A DNA stretch of 64,000 bases from Coriaria nepalensis (Eukaryota; Streptophyta; Magnoliopsida; Cucurbitales; Coriariaceae), in assembly GCA_027186245.1 (NCBI GenBank), contig CP114482.1, forward strand, positions 17,441,209 to 17,505,208, read 5' to 3'. The number at the start of each line of letters is the position of its first letter. The first letter of the stretch is position 1. The notes beneath the pieces were generated by a model. The model was not told the DNA's origin. It was given only the letters and a program-made list of their open reading frames with translations, and searched no databases. A program made the translations under genes and the position numbers. Shown here piece after piece: positions 35,089 to 47,984 of the stretch.

Positions 35089-38000
35089 ATGACTTTAAGG
35101 CTAAACAAATGCATTGTTGCCTTCAATAGATCAACTCCAAGTTGTGCACGAAAGTCATGTTTAAAGGCCGAATTTTATTCGAAGTGATTTAGAATGATTT
35201 ACTGACTAAAAGAGACGCAATAATATGACTTTAAGGCTAAAAAAATGCATAGTTGCCTTCAATAGGTCAATTGCAAGTTATGTATGAAAGTCGTGTCTCA
35301 AATGGAAAAATAGAATTGGTTCGAAGTGCTTCCAAACAATTTAATGACATGAAAAGACTGAATGATACGCTTTTTATGGCTAAAACAATGCATTGTTGTC
35401 TTCAATAGCCTAATTGCAAGTTATGTAAGAAAATCATGTTTGAAGGGCGAAAATAGAATTCGTTCGACTTAATTTAGAATGATTTAACGACTAGAAGAGA
35501 CCCATTGACATGACTTTAAGGCTAAACAAATGCATTGTTGCCTTCAATACATCAACTGCAAGTTATGCACGAAAGTCAAGTTTAAACGCCGAATTTCATT
35601 TGAAATGATTTAGAATGATTTACTGACTAAAAGAGACGCAAAAATATGACTTTAAGCCTAAAAAAATGGATAGTTGCCTTCAATAGATCAATTGCAAGTT
35701 ATGTACGAAAGTCGTGTCTCAAATGCACAAATAGAATTGGTTCGAAGTGCTTCCAAACAATTTAATGATATGAAAACACTGAATGATATGCTTTTCATGG
35801 CTAAAACAATGCATTGTTGTCTTCAATGGATTAATTGCGAGTTATGTAATAAAATCATGTTTGAAGGGCGAAAATAGAATTCGTTCTACTTAATTTAGAA
35901 TGATTTAACGACTAGAAGAGACTCATTGACATGACTTTCAGGCTAAACAAATGCATTGTTGCCATCAATGGATCAACTCCAAGTTATGCACGAAAGTCAT
36001 GTTTAAAGACCGAATTTCATTCGATGGGATTTAAAATGATGTACTGACTAAAAGAGACGCAATAATATGACTTTAAGGCTAAAAAAATGGATAGTTGCCT
36101 TCAATAGATCAATTGCAAGTTATGCATGAAAGTCGTGTCTTAAATGCAAAAATAGAATTGGTTCGAAGTGCTTCCAAACAATTTAATGACATGAAAAGAC
36201 TGAATGATATGCTTTTTATGGCTAAAACAATGCATTGTTGTCTTCAATAGCCTAATTGCAAGTTATGTAAGAAAATCATGTTTGAAGGGCGAAAATAGAA
36301 TTCGTTCAACTTAATTTAGAATGATTAAACGACTAGAAGAGACTCATTGACATGACTTTAAGGCTAAAAAAATGTATTGTTGCCTTCAGTACATCAACTG
36401 CAAGTTTTGCACGAAAGTCATGTTTAAACACCGAATTTCATTCGAAGTGATTTATAATGATTTACTGACTAAAAGAGACGCAAAAATATGACTCTAAGGC
36501 TAAAAAAATGGATAGTTGCCTTCAATAGATCAATTGCAAGTTATGCATGAAAGTCGTGTCTTAAATGCAAAAATAGAATTGGTTCGAAGTGCTTCCAAAC
36601 AATTTAATGACATGAAAAGACTGAATGATACGCTTTTTATGGCTAAAACAATGCATTGTTGTCTTCAATAGCCTAATTGCAAGTTATGTAAGAAAATCAT
36701 GTTTGAAGGGCGAAAATAGAATTCGTTCGACTTAATTTAGAATGATTTAACGACTAGAACAGACTCATTGACATGACTTTATGGCTAAACAAATGCATTG
36801 TTGCCTTCAATACATCAACTGCAAGTTATGCACGAAAGTCATGTTTAAAGGCCGAATTTCATTCGAAGTGATTTAGAATGATTTACTGACTAAAATAGAC
36901 GCAAAAATATGACTTTAAGGCTAAAAAAATGGATAGTTGCCTTCAACAGATCAATTGCAAGTTATGTATGAAAGTCGTGTCTCAAATGCACAAATAGAAT
37001 TTTTTCGAAGTGCTTCCAAACAATTTAATGATATGAAAACACTGAATGATATGCTTTTTATGGCTAAAACAATGCATTGTTGTCTTCAATAGCCTAATTG
37101 CAAGTTATGTAATAAAATCATGTTTGAAGGGCGAAAATAGAATTCGTTCGACTTAATTTAGAATGATTTAACGACTAGAAGAGACTCATTGACATGACTT
37201 TAAGGCTAAACAAATGCATTGTTGCCTTCAATACATCAACTGGAAGTTATGCACGAAAGTCATGTTTAAACCCCGAATTTCATTTGAAGTGATTTAGAAT
37301 GATTTACTGACTAAAAGAGACGCAATAATATGACTTTAAGGCCAAAAAAATGGATAGTTGCCTTCAATAGATCAATTGCAAGTTATGCATGAAAGTCGTG
37401 TCTCAAATGCACAAATAGAATTTTTTCGAAGTGCTTCCAAACAATTTAATGACATGAAAAGACTGAATGATATGCTTTTTATGGCTAAAACAATGCATTG
37501 TTGTCTTCAATGGATTAATTGCAAGTTATGTAATAAAATCATGTTTGAAGGGCGAAAATAGAATTCGTTCGACTTAATTTAGAATGATTTAACGACTAGA
37601 AGAGACTCATTGACATGACTTTAAGGCTAAACAAATGCATTGTTGCCTTCAATAGATCAACTCCAAGTTGTGCACGAAAGTCATGTTTAAAGGCCGAATT
37701 TCATTCGAAGTGATTTAGAATGATTTACTGACTAAAAGAGACGCAATAATATGACTTTAAGGCTAAAAAAATGCATAGTTGCCTTCAATAGGTCAATTGC
37801 AAGTTATGTATGAAAGTCGTGTCTCAAATGGAAAAATAGAATTGGTTCGAAGTGCTTCCAAACAATTTAATGACATGAAAAGACTGAATGATATGCTTTT
37901 TATGGCTAAAACAATGCATTGTTGTCTTCAATAGCCTAATTGCAAGTTATCTAAGATAATCATGTTTGAAGGGCGAAAATAGAATTCGTTCGACGTAATT

Positions 38001-38456
38001 TAGAATGATTTAACGACTAGAAGAGACTCATTGACATGACTTTAAGGCTAAACAAATGCATTGTTGCTTTCAATAGATCAACTGCAAGTTATGCACGAAA
38101 GTCATGTTTAAAGGCCGAATTTCATTCGAAGTGATTTAGAATGATTTACTAACTAAAAGAGACGCAAGAATATGACTTTAAGGCTAAAAAAATGCATAGT
38201 TGCCTTCAATAGATCAATTGCAAGTTATGTATGAAAGTCGTGTCTCAAAGGGAAAAATAGAATTGGTTCGAAGTGCTTCCAAACAATTTAATGATATGAA
38301 AAGACTGAAAGATATGCTTTTTATGGCTAAAACAATGAATTGTTGTCTTCAATAGCCTAATTGCATGTTATGTAAGAAAATCATGTTTGAAGGGCGAAAA
38401 TAGAATTCGTTCGAATTAATTTAGAATGATTTAATGACTAGAAGAGACTCAATGAC
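35089..38456 (+). repeat. Eight variant-rich 421-bp units
   Basis: Units here carry many private changes. The unit at 35931 has gactttcaggc, gccatcaatgg and cgatgggatttaaaatg with gatgtactg. The unit at 36352 has aatgtattg, cagtacatc, gttttgc and aaacaccg. The unit at 37615 repeats the one at 35089 (aagttgtgcacg, aataggtcaat, aaatggaaaaatag) at 2526 bp, six monomers. The unit at 38036 has ttgctttcaatag and gaatgaattg-like changes (aacaatgaattg). Confidence 0.75.
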
Positions 38457-38598
38457 ATGACTTTAAGGCTAAACAAATGCATTGTTGCCTTCAATAGATT
38501 AATTGCAAGTTATGTAAGAAAATCATGTTTGAAGGGCGAAAATAGAATTCGTTCGACTTAATTTAGAATGATTTAACGACTAGAAGAGACTCATTGAC
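38457..38598 (+). repeat. Single-subunit unit (A/C hybrid, 142 bp)
   Basis: The unit starts as subunit A (ctttaaggctaaacaaatg) and becomes subunit C after gccttcaatagat, continuing as taattgcaagttatgtaag and a normal C end. It is therefore one subunit long, with 279 bp missing. The switch lies within about 38481-38505, where A and C are almost identical. It behaves as a genuine array member, because the spacing of duplicated markers across it (3089 = 7 x 421 + 142; 1826 = 4 x 421 + 142) includes it. Confidence 0.92.
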
Positions 38599-41546
38599 AT
38601 GACTTTAAGGCTAAACAAATGCATTGTTGCCTTCAATACATCAACTGCAAGTTATGCACGAAAGTCATGTTTAAAGGCCGAATTTCATTCAAAGTTATTT
38701 AGAATGATTTACTAACTAAAAGAGACGCAATAATATGACTTTAAGGCTAAAAAAATGCATAGTTGCCTTCAATAGATCAATTGCAAGTTATATATGAAAG
38801 TCGTGTCTCAAATCGAAAAATAGAATTGGTTCGAAGTGCTTCCCAACAATCTAATGACACGAAAAGACTGAATGATATGCCTTTTATGGCTTAAATAAAG
38901 CATTGTTGTCTTTAATAGATTAATTGCAAGTTATGTAAGAAAATCATGTTTGAAGGGCGAAAATAGAATTCGTTCAACTTAATTTCGAATGATTAAACGA
39001 CTAGAAGAGACTCATTGACATGACTTTCAGGCTAAACAAATGCATTGTTGCCATCAATAGATCAACTCCAAGTTATGCACGAAAGTCATGTTTAAAGACC
39101 GAATTTCATTCGATGGGATTTAGAATGATGTACTGACTAAAAGAGACGCAATAATATGACTTTAAGGCTAAAAAAATGCATAGTTGCCTTCAATAGATCA
39201 ATTGCAAGTTATATATGAAAGTCGTGTCTCAAATCGAAAAATAGAATTGGTTCGAAGTGCTTCCCAACAATCTAATGACACGAAAAGACTGAATGATATG
39301 CCTTTTATGGCTTAAATAAAGCATTGTTGTCTTCAATAGATTAATTGCAAGTTATGTAAGAAAATCATGTTTGAAGGGCGAAAATAGAATTCGTTCAACT
39401 TAATTTCGAATGATTAAACGACTAGAAGAGACTCATTGACATGACTTTAAGGCTAAACAAATGTATTGTTGCCTTCAATACATCAACTGCAAGTTATGCA
39501 CGAAAGTCATGTTTAAACACCGAATTTCATTCGAAGTGATTTAGAATGATTTACTGACTAAAAGAGACGCAAAAATATGACTTTAAGGCTAAAAAAATGG
39601 ATAGTTGCCTTCAATAGATCAATTGCAAGTTATGAATGAAAGTCGTGTCTTAAATGCAAAAATAGAATTGGTTCGAAGTGCTTCCAAACAATTTAATGAC
39701 ATGAAAAGACTGAATGATATGCTTTTTATGGCTAAAACAATGCATTGTTGTCTTCAATAGCCTGATTGCAAGTTATCTAAGATAATCATGTTTGAAGGGC
39801 GAAAATAGAATTCGTTCGACTTAATTTAGAATGATTTAACGACTAGAAGAGACTCATTGACATGACTTTAAGGCTAAACAAATGCATTGTTGCTTTCAAT
39901 AGATCAACTGCAAGTTATGCACGAAAGTCATGTTTAAAGGCCGAATTTCATTCGAAGTGATTTAGAATGATTTACTAACTAAAAGAGACGCAAGAATATG
40001 ACTTTAAGGCTAAAAAAATGCATAGTTGCCTTCAATAGATCAATTGCAAGTTATGTATGAAAGTCGTGTCTCTAAGGGAAAAATAGAATCGGTTCGAAGT
40101 GCTTCCAAACAATTTAATGATATGAAAAGACTGAAAGATATGCTTTTTATGGCTAAAACAATGAATTGTTGTCTTCAATAGCCTAATTGCATGTTATGTA
40201 AGAAAATCATGTTTGAAGGGCGAAAATAGAATTCGTTCGACTTAATTTAGAATGATTTAACGACTAGAAGAGACTCATTGACATGACTTTAAGGCTAAAC
40301 AAATGCATTGTTGCCTTCAATAGATCAACTCCAAGTTATGCACGAAAGTCATGTTTAAAGGCCGAATTTCATTCGAAGTGATTTATAATGATTTACTGAC
40401 TAAAAGAGACGCAAAAATGTGACTTTAAGGGTAAAAAAATGCATAGTTGCCTTCAATAGATCAATTGCAAGTTATGTATGAAAGTCGTGTCGCAAATGCA
40501 CAAATAGAATTGGTTCGAAGTGCTTGCAAACAATATAATGATATGAAAAGACTGAATTATATGCTTTGTAAGGCTAAAATAATGCATTGTTGTCTTCAAT
40601 AGATTAATTGCAAGTTATGTAATAAAATCATGTCTGAAGGGCAAAAATAGAATTCGTTCGACTTAATTTAGAATGATTTAACGACTAGAAGAGACTCCAT
40701 TGACATGACTTTAAGGCTAAACAAATGCATTGTTGCCTTCAATACATCAACTGCAAGTTATGCACGAAAGTCATGTTTAAAGGCCGAATTTCATTCAAAG
40801 TTATTTAGAATGATTTACTAACTAAAAGAGACGCAATAATATGACTTTAAGGCTAAAAAAATGCATAGTTGCCTTCAATAGATCAATTGCAAGTTATATA
40901 TGAAAGTCGTGTCTCAAATGTAAAAATAGAATTGGTTCGAAGTGCTTCCCAACAATTTAATGACACGAAAAGACTGAATGATATGCCTTTTATGGCAAAA
41001 ATAAAGCATTGTTGTCTTCAATAGATTAATTGCAAGTTATGTAAGAAAATCATGTTTGAAGGGCGAAAATAGAATTCGTTCGACTTAATTTAGAATGATT
41101 TAACGACTAGAAGAGCCTCATTGACATGACCTTAAGGCTAAACAAATGCATTGTTGCCTTCAATACATCAACTGCAAGTTATGCACGAAAGTCATGTTTA
41201 AACGCCGAATTTCATTTGAAGTGATTTAGAATGATTTACTGACCAAAATAGATACAATAATATGACTTTAAGGCAAAAAAAATGGATAGTTGCCTTCAAT
41301 AGATGAATTGCAAGTTATGCACGAAAGTTCTGTCTTAAATACAAAAATAGAATTGGTGCGAAGTGCTTCCAAACAATTTAATGATATGAAAAGACTGAAT
41401 GATATGCTTTTTATGGCTAAAACAATGCATTGTTGTCTTCAATAGCCTAATTGCAAGTTATGTAATAAAATCATGTTTGAAGGGCGAAAATAGAATTCGT
41501 TCGACTTAATTTAGATTGATTTAACGACTAGAAGAGACTCATTGAC
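38599..41546 (+). repeat. Seven diverged units with 1826-bp and 421-bp echoes
   Basis: The B/C part of the unit at 38599 (ttatatatgaaag, aaatcgaaaaatag, cccaacaatctaatgacacg, tatggcttaaataaag) is repeated in the next unit (39020) at 421 bp. The segment around 37900-38400 (gttatctaagataatc, gctttcaatag, acgcaagaatatg, aaagatatgc, aatgaattg) recurs at about 39726-40226, an offset of 1826 bp. The unit at 40283 is 422 bp (gagactccattg). The A subunit at 39020 matches 35931 (gatgggattt). Confidence 0.78.
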
Positions 41547-41831
41547 ATGACTTTAAGGCTAAACAAATGCATTGTTGCATTCAATACATCAACTGCAAGT
41601 TATGCATGAAAGTCGTGTCTTTAATGCAAAAATAGAATTGGTTCGAAGTGCTTCCAAACAATATAATGACATGAAAAGACTGAATGATATGCTTTTTATG
41701 GCTAAAATAATGCATTGTTGTCTTCAATAGGTTAATTGCATGTTATGTAAGAAAATCATGTTTGAAGGGCGAAAATAGAATTCGTTCGACTTAATTTAGA
41801 TTGATTTAACGACTAGAAGAGACTCATTGAC
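41547..41831 (+). repeat. Two-subunit unit (A/B hybrid plus C, 285 bp)
   Basis: Subunit A runs to caactgcaagttatg and then continues as B (catgaaagtcgtgtcttt). The join lies at about 41591-41611, inside gcaagttatgca, which is shared by A and B. The unit lacks 136 bp, exactly one A-length subunit. It has a private rttaattgcatg-type C (caataggttaattgcatg). It is similar in design to the two-subunit units at 43516 and 48406, but differs in sequence, so it may be an independent event or an old relative. Confidence 0.9.
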
Positions 41832-42384
41832 ATGACTTTAAGGCTAAACAAATGCATTGTTGCCTTCAATAGACCAACTGCAAGTTATGCACGAAAGTCA
41901 TGTTTAAAGGCCGAATTTAGTTCGAAGTGATTTAGAAAAATTTAATGACTAAAAGAGACGCAATAATAGGACTTTAAGGCTAAAAAAATGCATAGTTGCC
42001 TTCAATAGATCAATTGCAAGTTATGCATGAAGTCGTGTCTTAAATGCAAAAATAGAATTGGTTCGAAGTGCTTCAAAACAATTTAATGATATGAAAAGAC
42101 TGAATGATATGCTTTTTAAGGCTAAAATAATGCATTGTTGTCTTCAATAGCCTAATTGCAAGTATGTAAGAAAATCATGTTTGAAGGGCGAAAATAGAAT
42201 TCGTTCGACTTAATTTAGAATGATTTAACGACTAGAAGAGACTCATTGACATGACTTTAAGGCTAAACAAATGCATTGTTGCCTTCAATACATCAACTGT
42301 AAGTTATGCACGAAAGTCATGTTTAAAGGCCGAATTTCATTCAAAGTTATTTAGAATGATTTACTGACTAAAAGAGACGCAATC
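41832..42384 (+). repeat. Two units leading into the 5-kb HOR
   Basis: The unit at 41832 is 419 bp because single bases are lost in gcatgaagtcgtg and gcaagtatgtaag. It also has cgaatttagttcg and tagaaaaatttaatgac, private changes. The A subunit of the unit at 42251 has caactgtaag and tcaaagttattt. After that subunit the sequence enters the duplicated 5-kb domain. Confidence 0.75.
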
Positions 42385-43515
42385 ATATGACTTTAAGGCT
42401 AAAAAAAAATGCATAGTTGCCTTCAATAGATCAGTTGCAAGTTATGTATGAAAGTCGTGTCTCAAATGCACAAATAGAATTGGTTCGAAGTGCTTCCAAA
42501 CAATTTAATGATATGAAAAGACTGAATGATATGCTTTTTAAGGCTAAAATAATGCACTGTTGTCTTCAATGGATTAATTGCAAGTTATGCAAGAAAATCA
42601 TGTTTGAAGGGCGTAAATAGAATTCGTTCGACTTAATTTTGATTGATTTAACGACTAGAAGAGACTCATTGACATGACTTTAAGGCTAAACAAATGCATT
42701 GTTGCCTTCAATAGATCAACTCCATGTTATGCACGAAAGTCATGTTTAAAGGCCGAATTTCATTCGAAGTGATTTAGAATTATTTACTGACTAAAAGAGA
42801 CGCAAAAATATGACTTTAAGGCTAAAAAAATGCATAGTTGCCTTCAATAGATCAATCGCAAGTTATGTATGAAAGGTGTGTCTTAAATACAAAAATAGAA
42901 TTGGTTCGAAGTGCTTCCAAACAATTTAATGACATGAAAAGACTGAATGATATGCCTTTTATGGCTAAAATAAAGCATTGTTGTCTTCAATAGATTAATT
43001 GCAAGTTATGTAAGAAAATCATGTTTGAAGGGCGAAAATAGAATTCGTTCGACTTAATTTAGAATGATTTAACGACTAGAAGAGACTCATTGACATGACT
43101 TTAAGGCTAAACAAATGCATTGTTGCCTTCAATACATCAACAGCAAGTTATGCACGAAAGTCATGTTTAAAGGTCGAATTTCATTCAAAGTTATTTAGAA
43201 TGATTTACTGACTAAAAGAGACGCAATCATATGACTTTAAGGCAAAAAAAATGCATAGTTGCCTTCAATAGATCAATCGCAAGTTATGTATGAAAGGTGT
43301 GTCTTAAATACAAAAATAGAATTGGTTCGAAGTGCTTCCAAACAATTTAATGACATGAAAAGACTGAATGATATGCCTTTTATGGCTAAAATAAAGCATT
43401 GTTGTCTTCAATAGATTAATTGCAAGTTATGTAAGAAAATCATGTTTGAAGGGCGAAAATAGAATTCGTTCGACTTAATTTAGAATGATTTAACGACTAG
43501 AAGAGACTCATTGAC

Positions 43516-43800
43516 ATGACTTTAAGGCTAAACAAATGCATTGTTGCCTTCAATACATCAACTGCAAGTTATGTATGAAAGTCGTGTCTTAAATGCAAAA
43601 ATAGAATTGGTTCGAAGTGCTTCCAAACAATTTAATTACATGAAAAGACTGAATGATATGCTTTTTATGGCTAAAATAATGCATTGTTGTCTTCAATAGA
43701 TTAATTGCAAGTTATGTAAGAAAATCATGTTTGAAGGGCGAAAATAGAATTCGTTCGACTTAATTTAGAATGATTTAACGACTAGAAGAGACTCATTGAC
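43516..43800 (+). repeat. Two-subunit unit in 5-kb HOR copy 1 (285 bp)
   Basis: Subunit A switches to B at caactgcaagttatg followed by tatgaaagtcgtgtctt (near 43561-43572). One subunit length is missing. The same unit, with the same junction and the same private change atttaattacatg, is present at 48406-48690, which shows that the rearranged unit was later copied as part of the larger HOR. Confidence 0.92.
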
Positions 43801-45901
43801 ATGACTTTAAGGCTAAACAAATGCATTGTTGCCTTCAATAGATCAACAACAAGTTATGCACGAAAGTCATGTTTAAAGGCCGAATTTCATTCAAAGTGAT
43901 TTAGAATGATTTACTGACCAAAAGAAACGCAATAATATCACTTTAAGGCTAAAAAAATGCATAGTTGCCTTCAATAGATCAATTGCAAGTTATGCATGGA
44001 AGTCGTGTCTCAAATGCAAAAATAGAATTGGTTCGAAGTGCTTCCAAGCAATTTAATGATATGAAAAGTATGAATAATATGCTTTTTATGGCAGAAACAA
44101 TGCATTGTTGTCTTCAATAGCCTAATTGCAAGTATGTAAGAAAATCATGTTTAAGGGCGAAAATAGAATTCGTTCGACTTAATTTAGAATGATTTAACGA
44201 CTAGAAGAGACTCATTGACATGACTTTAAGGCTAAACAAATGCATTGTTGCCTTCAATACATCAACTGCCAGTTATGCACGAAAGTCATGTTTAAACGCC
44301 GAATTTCATTTGAAGTGATTTAGAATGATTTACTGACCAAAATAGATACTATAATATGACTATAAGGCTAAAAAAATGGATAGTTGCCTTCAATAGATCA
44401 ATTGCAAGTTATGCACGAAAGTTGTGTCTTAAATACAAAAATAGAATTGGTGCGAAGTGCTTCCAAACAATTTAATGATATGAAAAGACTGAATGATATG
44501 CTTTTTATGGCTAAAACAATGCATTGTTGTCTTCAATAGCCTAATTGCAAGTTATGTAATAAAATCATGTTTGAAGGGCGAAAATAGAATTCGTTCGACT
44601 TAATTTAGAATGATTTAACGACTAGAAGAGACTCATTGACATGACTTTAAGGCTAAACAAATGCATTGTTGCCTTCAATATATCAACTGCAAGTTATGCA
44701 CGAAAGTCATGTTTAAACGCCGAATTTCATTTGATGTGATTTAGAATGATTTACTTACCAAAAGAGACGCAATAATATGACTTTAAGGCTAAAAAAATGG
44801 ATAGTTGCCTTCAATAGATCAATTGCAAGTTATGCATGAAAGTCGTGTCTTAAATGCAAAAATAGAATTGGTTCGAAGTGCTTCCAAACAATTTAATGAT
44901 ATGAAAAGACTGAATGATATGCTTTTTATGGCTAAAACAATGCATTGTTGTCTTCAATGGATTAATTGCAAGTTATGTAATAAAATCATGTTTGAAGGGC
45001 GAAAATAGAATTCGTTCGACTTAATTTAGAATGATTTAACGACTAGAAGAGACTCATTGACATGACTTTAAGACTAAACAAATGCATTGTTGCCTGCAAT
45101 ACATCAACTGCAGGTTATGCACGAAAGTCATGTTTAAAGGCCGAATTTCACACAAAGTGATTTAGAATGATTTACTGACTAAAAGAGAAGCAATAATATG
45201 ACTTTAATGCCAAAAAAATGGATAGTTGCCTTCAATAGATCAATTGCAAGTTATGCATGAAAGTCGTGTCTCAAATGCAAAAATAGAATTGGTTCGTAGT
45301 GCTTCCAAACAATTTAATGATATGAAAAGTATGAATGATATGCTTTTTATGGCCAAAACAATGCATTGTTGTCTTCAATAGCCTAATTGCAAGTATGTAA
45401 GAAAATCATGTTTAAGGGCGAAAATAGAATTCGTTCGACTTAATTTAGAATGATTTAACGACTACAAGAGACTCATTGACATGACTTTAAGGCTAAAAAA
45501 ATGCATTGTTGGCTTCAATACATCAACTGCAAGTTATGCACGAAAGTCATGTTTAAACACCGAATTTCATTCGAAGTGATTTAGAATGATTTACTGACTA
45601 AAAGAGACGCAAAAATATGACTTTAAGGCTAAAAAAATGCATAGTTGCCTTCAATAGATCAATTGCAAGTTATGTATGAAAGTCGTGTCTCAAATGCACA
45701 AATAGAATTGGTTCGAAGTGCTTCCAAACAATTTAATGATATGGAAAGACTAAATGATACGCTTTTTAAGGCTAAAACAGTGCATTGTTGTCTTCAATGG
45801 ATTAATTGCAAGTTATGTAATAAAATCATGTTTGAAGGGCGAAAATAGAATTCGTTCGACTTAATTTAGAATGATTTAACGACTAGAAGAGACTCATTGA
45901 C

Positions 45902-46296
45902 ATGACTTTAAGGCTAAACAAATGCATTGTTGCCTTCAATACATTAACTGCAAGTTATGCACGAAAGTTGTGTTTAAAGGCTGATTTACTGACCAAAAGA
46001 GATGCAATAATATGACTTTAAGGCTAAAAAAATGCATAGTTGCCTTCAATAGATCAACTGCAAGTTATGCATGAAAGTCGTGTCTTAAATGCAAAAATAG
46101 AATTGGTTCGAAGTGCTTCCAAACAATTTAATGACATGAAAAGACTGAATGAAATGCTTTTTATGGCTAAAATAATGCATTGTTGTCTTCAATGGATTAA
46201 TTGCAAGTTATGTAAGAAAATCATGTTTGAAGGGCGAAAATAGAATTCGTTGGACTTAATTTAGAATGATTTAACGACTAGAAGAGACTCATTGAC
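45902..46296 (+). repeat. Unit with 26-bp deletion, HOR copy 1 (395 bp)
   Basis: Subunit A has aaaggctgatttactgacc where normal units have aaaggccgaattt...gatttactgac; 26 bp are missing near 45981. The same deletion occurs at 51633-52027 and 56657-57051, always together with gaaagttgtgtttaaag and tacattaactgc. It is a clear descent marker for the three copies of the 5-kb HOR. Confidence 0.92.
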
Positions 46297-47984
46297 ATGA
46301 CTTTAAGGTTAAACAAATGCATTGTTGCCGTCAATAGATCAACTGCAAGTTATGCACGAAAGTCAAGTTTAAAGGTTGAATTTCATTGGAAGTGATTCAG
46401 AATGATTTACTGACTAAAAGAAACGCAAAAATATGACTTTAAGGCTAAAAAAAAATGCATAGTTGCCTTCAATAGATCAATTGCAAGTTATGTATGAAAG
46501 TCGTGTCTCAAATGCACAAATAGAATTGGTTCGAAGTGCTTCCAAACAATTTAATGATATGAAAAGACTGAATGATATGCTTTTTAAGGCTAAAATAATG
46601 CACTGTTGTCTTCAATGGATTAATTGCAAGTTATGCAAGAAAATCATGTTTGAAGGGCGTAAATAGAATTCGTTCGACTTAATTTTGATTGATTTAACGA
46701 CTAGAAGAGACTCATTGACATGACTTTAAGGCTAAACAAATGCATTGTTGCCTTCAATAGATCAACTCCATGTTATGCACGAAAGTCATGTTTAAAGGCC
46801 GAATTTCATTCGAAGTGATTTAGAATTATTTACTGACTAAAAGAGACGCAAAAATATGACTTTAAGGCTAAAAAAATGCATAGTTGCCTTCAATAGATCA
46901 ATCGCAAGTTATGTATGAAAGGTGTGTCTTAAATACAAAAATAGAATTGGTTCGAAGTGCTTCCAAACAATTTAATGACATGAAAAGCCTGAATGATATG
47001 CCTTTTATGGCTAAAATAAAGCATTGTTGTCTTCAATAGATTAATTGCAAGTTATGTAAGAAAATCATGTTTGAAGGGCGAAAATAGAATTCGTTCAACT
47101 TAATTTCGAATGATTAAACGACTAGAAGAGACTCATTGACATGACTTTAAGGTTAAACAAATGCATTGTTGCCGTCAATAGATCAACTGCAAGTTATGCA
47201 CGAAAGTCAAGTTTAAAGGTTGAATTTCATTCGAAGTGATTCAGAATGATTTACTGACTAAAAGAAACGCAAAAATATGACTTTAAGGCTAAAAAAAAAT
47301 GCATAGTTGCCTTCAATAGATCAATTGCAAGTTATGTATGAAAGTCGTGTCTCAAATGCACAAATAGAATTGGTTCGAAGTGCTTCCAAACAATTTAATG
47401 ATATGAAAAGACTGAATGATATGCTTTTTAAGGCTAAAATAATGCACTGTTGTCTTCAATGGATTAATTGCAAGTTATGCAAGAAAATCATGTTTGAAGG
47501 GCGTAAATAGAATTCGTTCGACTTAATTTTGATTGATTTAACGACTAGAAGAGACTCATTGACATGACTTTAAGGCTAAACAAATGCATTGTTGCCTTGA
47601 ATAGATCAACTCCATGTTATGCACGAAAGTCATGTTTAAAGGCCGAATTTCATTCGAAGTGATTTAGAATTATTTACTGACTAAAAGAGACGCAAAAATA
47701 TGACTTTAAGGCTAAAAAAATGCATAGTTGCCTTCAATAGATCAATCGCAAGTTATGTATGAAAGGTGTGTCTTAAATACAAAAATAGAATTGGTTCGAA
47801 GTGCTTCCAAACAATTTAATGACATGAAAAGACTGAATGATATGCCTTTTATGGCTAAAATAAAGCATTGTTGTCTTCAATAGATTAATTGCAAGTTATG
47901 TAAGAAAATCATGTTTGAAGGGCGAAAATAGAATTCGTTCGACTTAATTTAGAATGATTTAACGACTAGAAGAGACTCATTGAC
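46297..47984 (+). repeat. Local two-monomer duplication, two copies of 844 bp
   Basis: Units 46297 (423 bp, with ggttaaac, gccgtcaatag, gtcaagtttaaaggttg and nine A in B) and 46720 (catgttatgc, gaattattt, gatcaatcgc) are repeated at 47141 and 47564. The copies differ at cattgg/cattcg, gaaaagcctg/gaaaagactg and at the end of C (ttcaacttaatttcg/ttcgacttaatttag). This local doubling sits at the boundary of HOR copies 1 and 2. Confidence 0.82.

Larger units (their letters stand above)
42385..47274 (+). repeat. About 5-kb HOR, copy 1 (4890 bp)
   Basis: The unit lengths from 42251 are 423, 421, 421, 285, 419, 421, 421, 419, 421, 395, 423, 421. This string of indels works like a barcode. The first half (42385 to about 44899) matches 47275-49789 at +4890. 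The second half (about 44950-46878) matches 50681-52609 at +5731. The difference of 841 bp is two monomers, so copy 1 lacks two units that copy 2 has. Small substitutions separate the copies, for example ggcaaaaaaaatg at 43241 against ggctaaaaaaatg in copy 2. Confidence 0.85.

Noticed and set aside
43801..44219. Frameshifted units (419 bp) as pseudogenes
   Set aside because: The single-base losses (gcaagtatgtaag, catgtttaaggg) are inherited markers of HOR copies in non-coding repeat, not broken genes.
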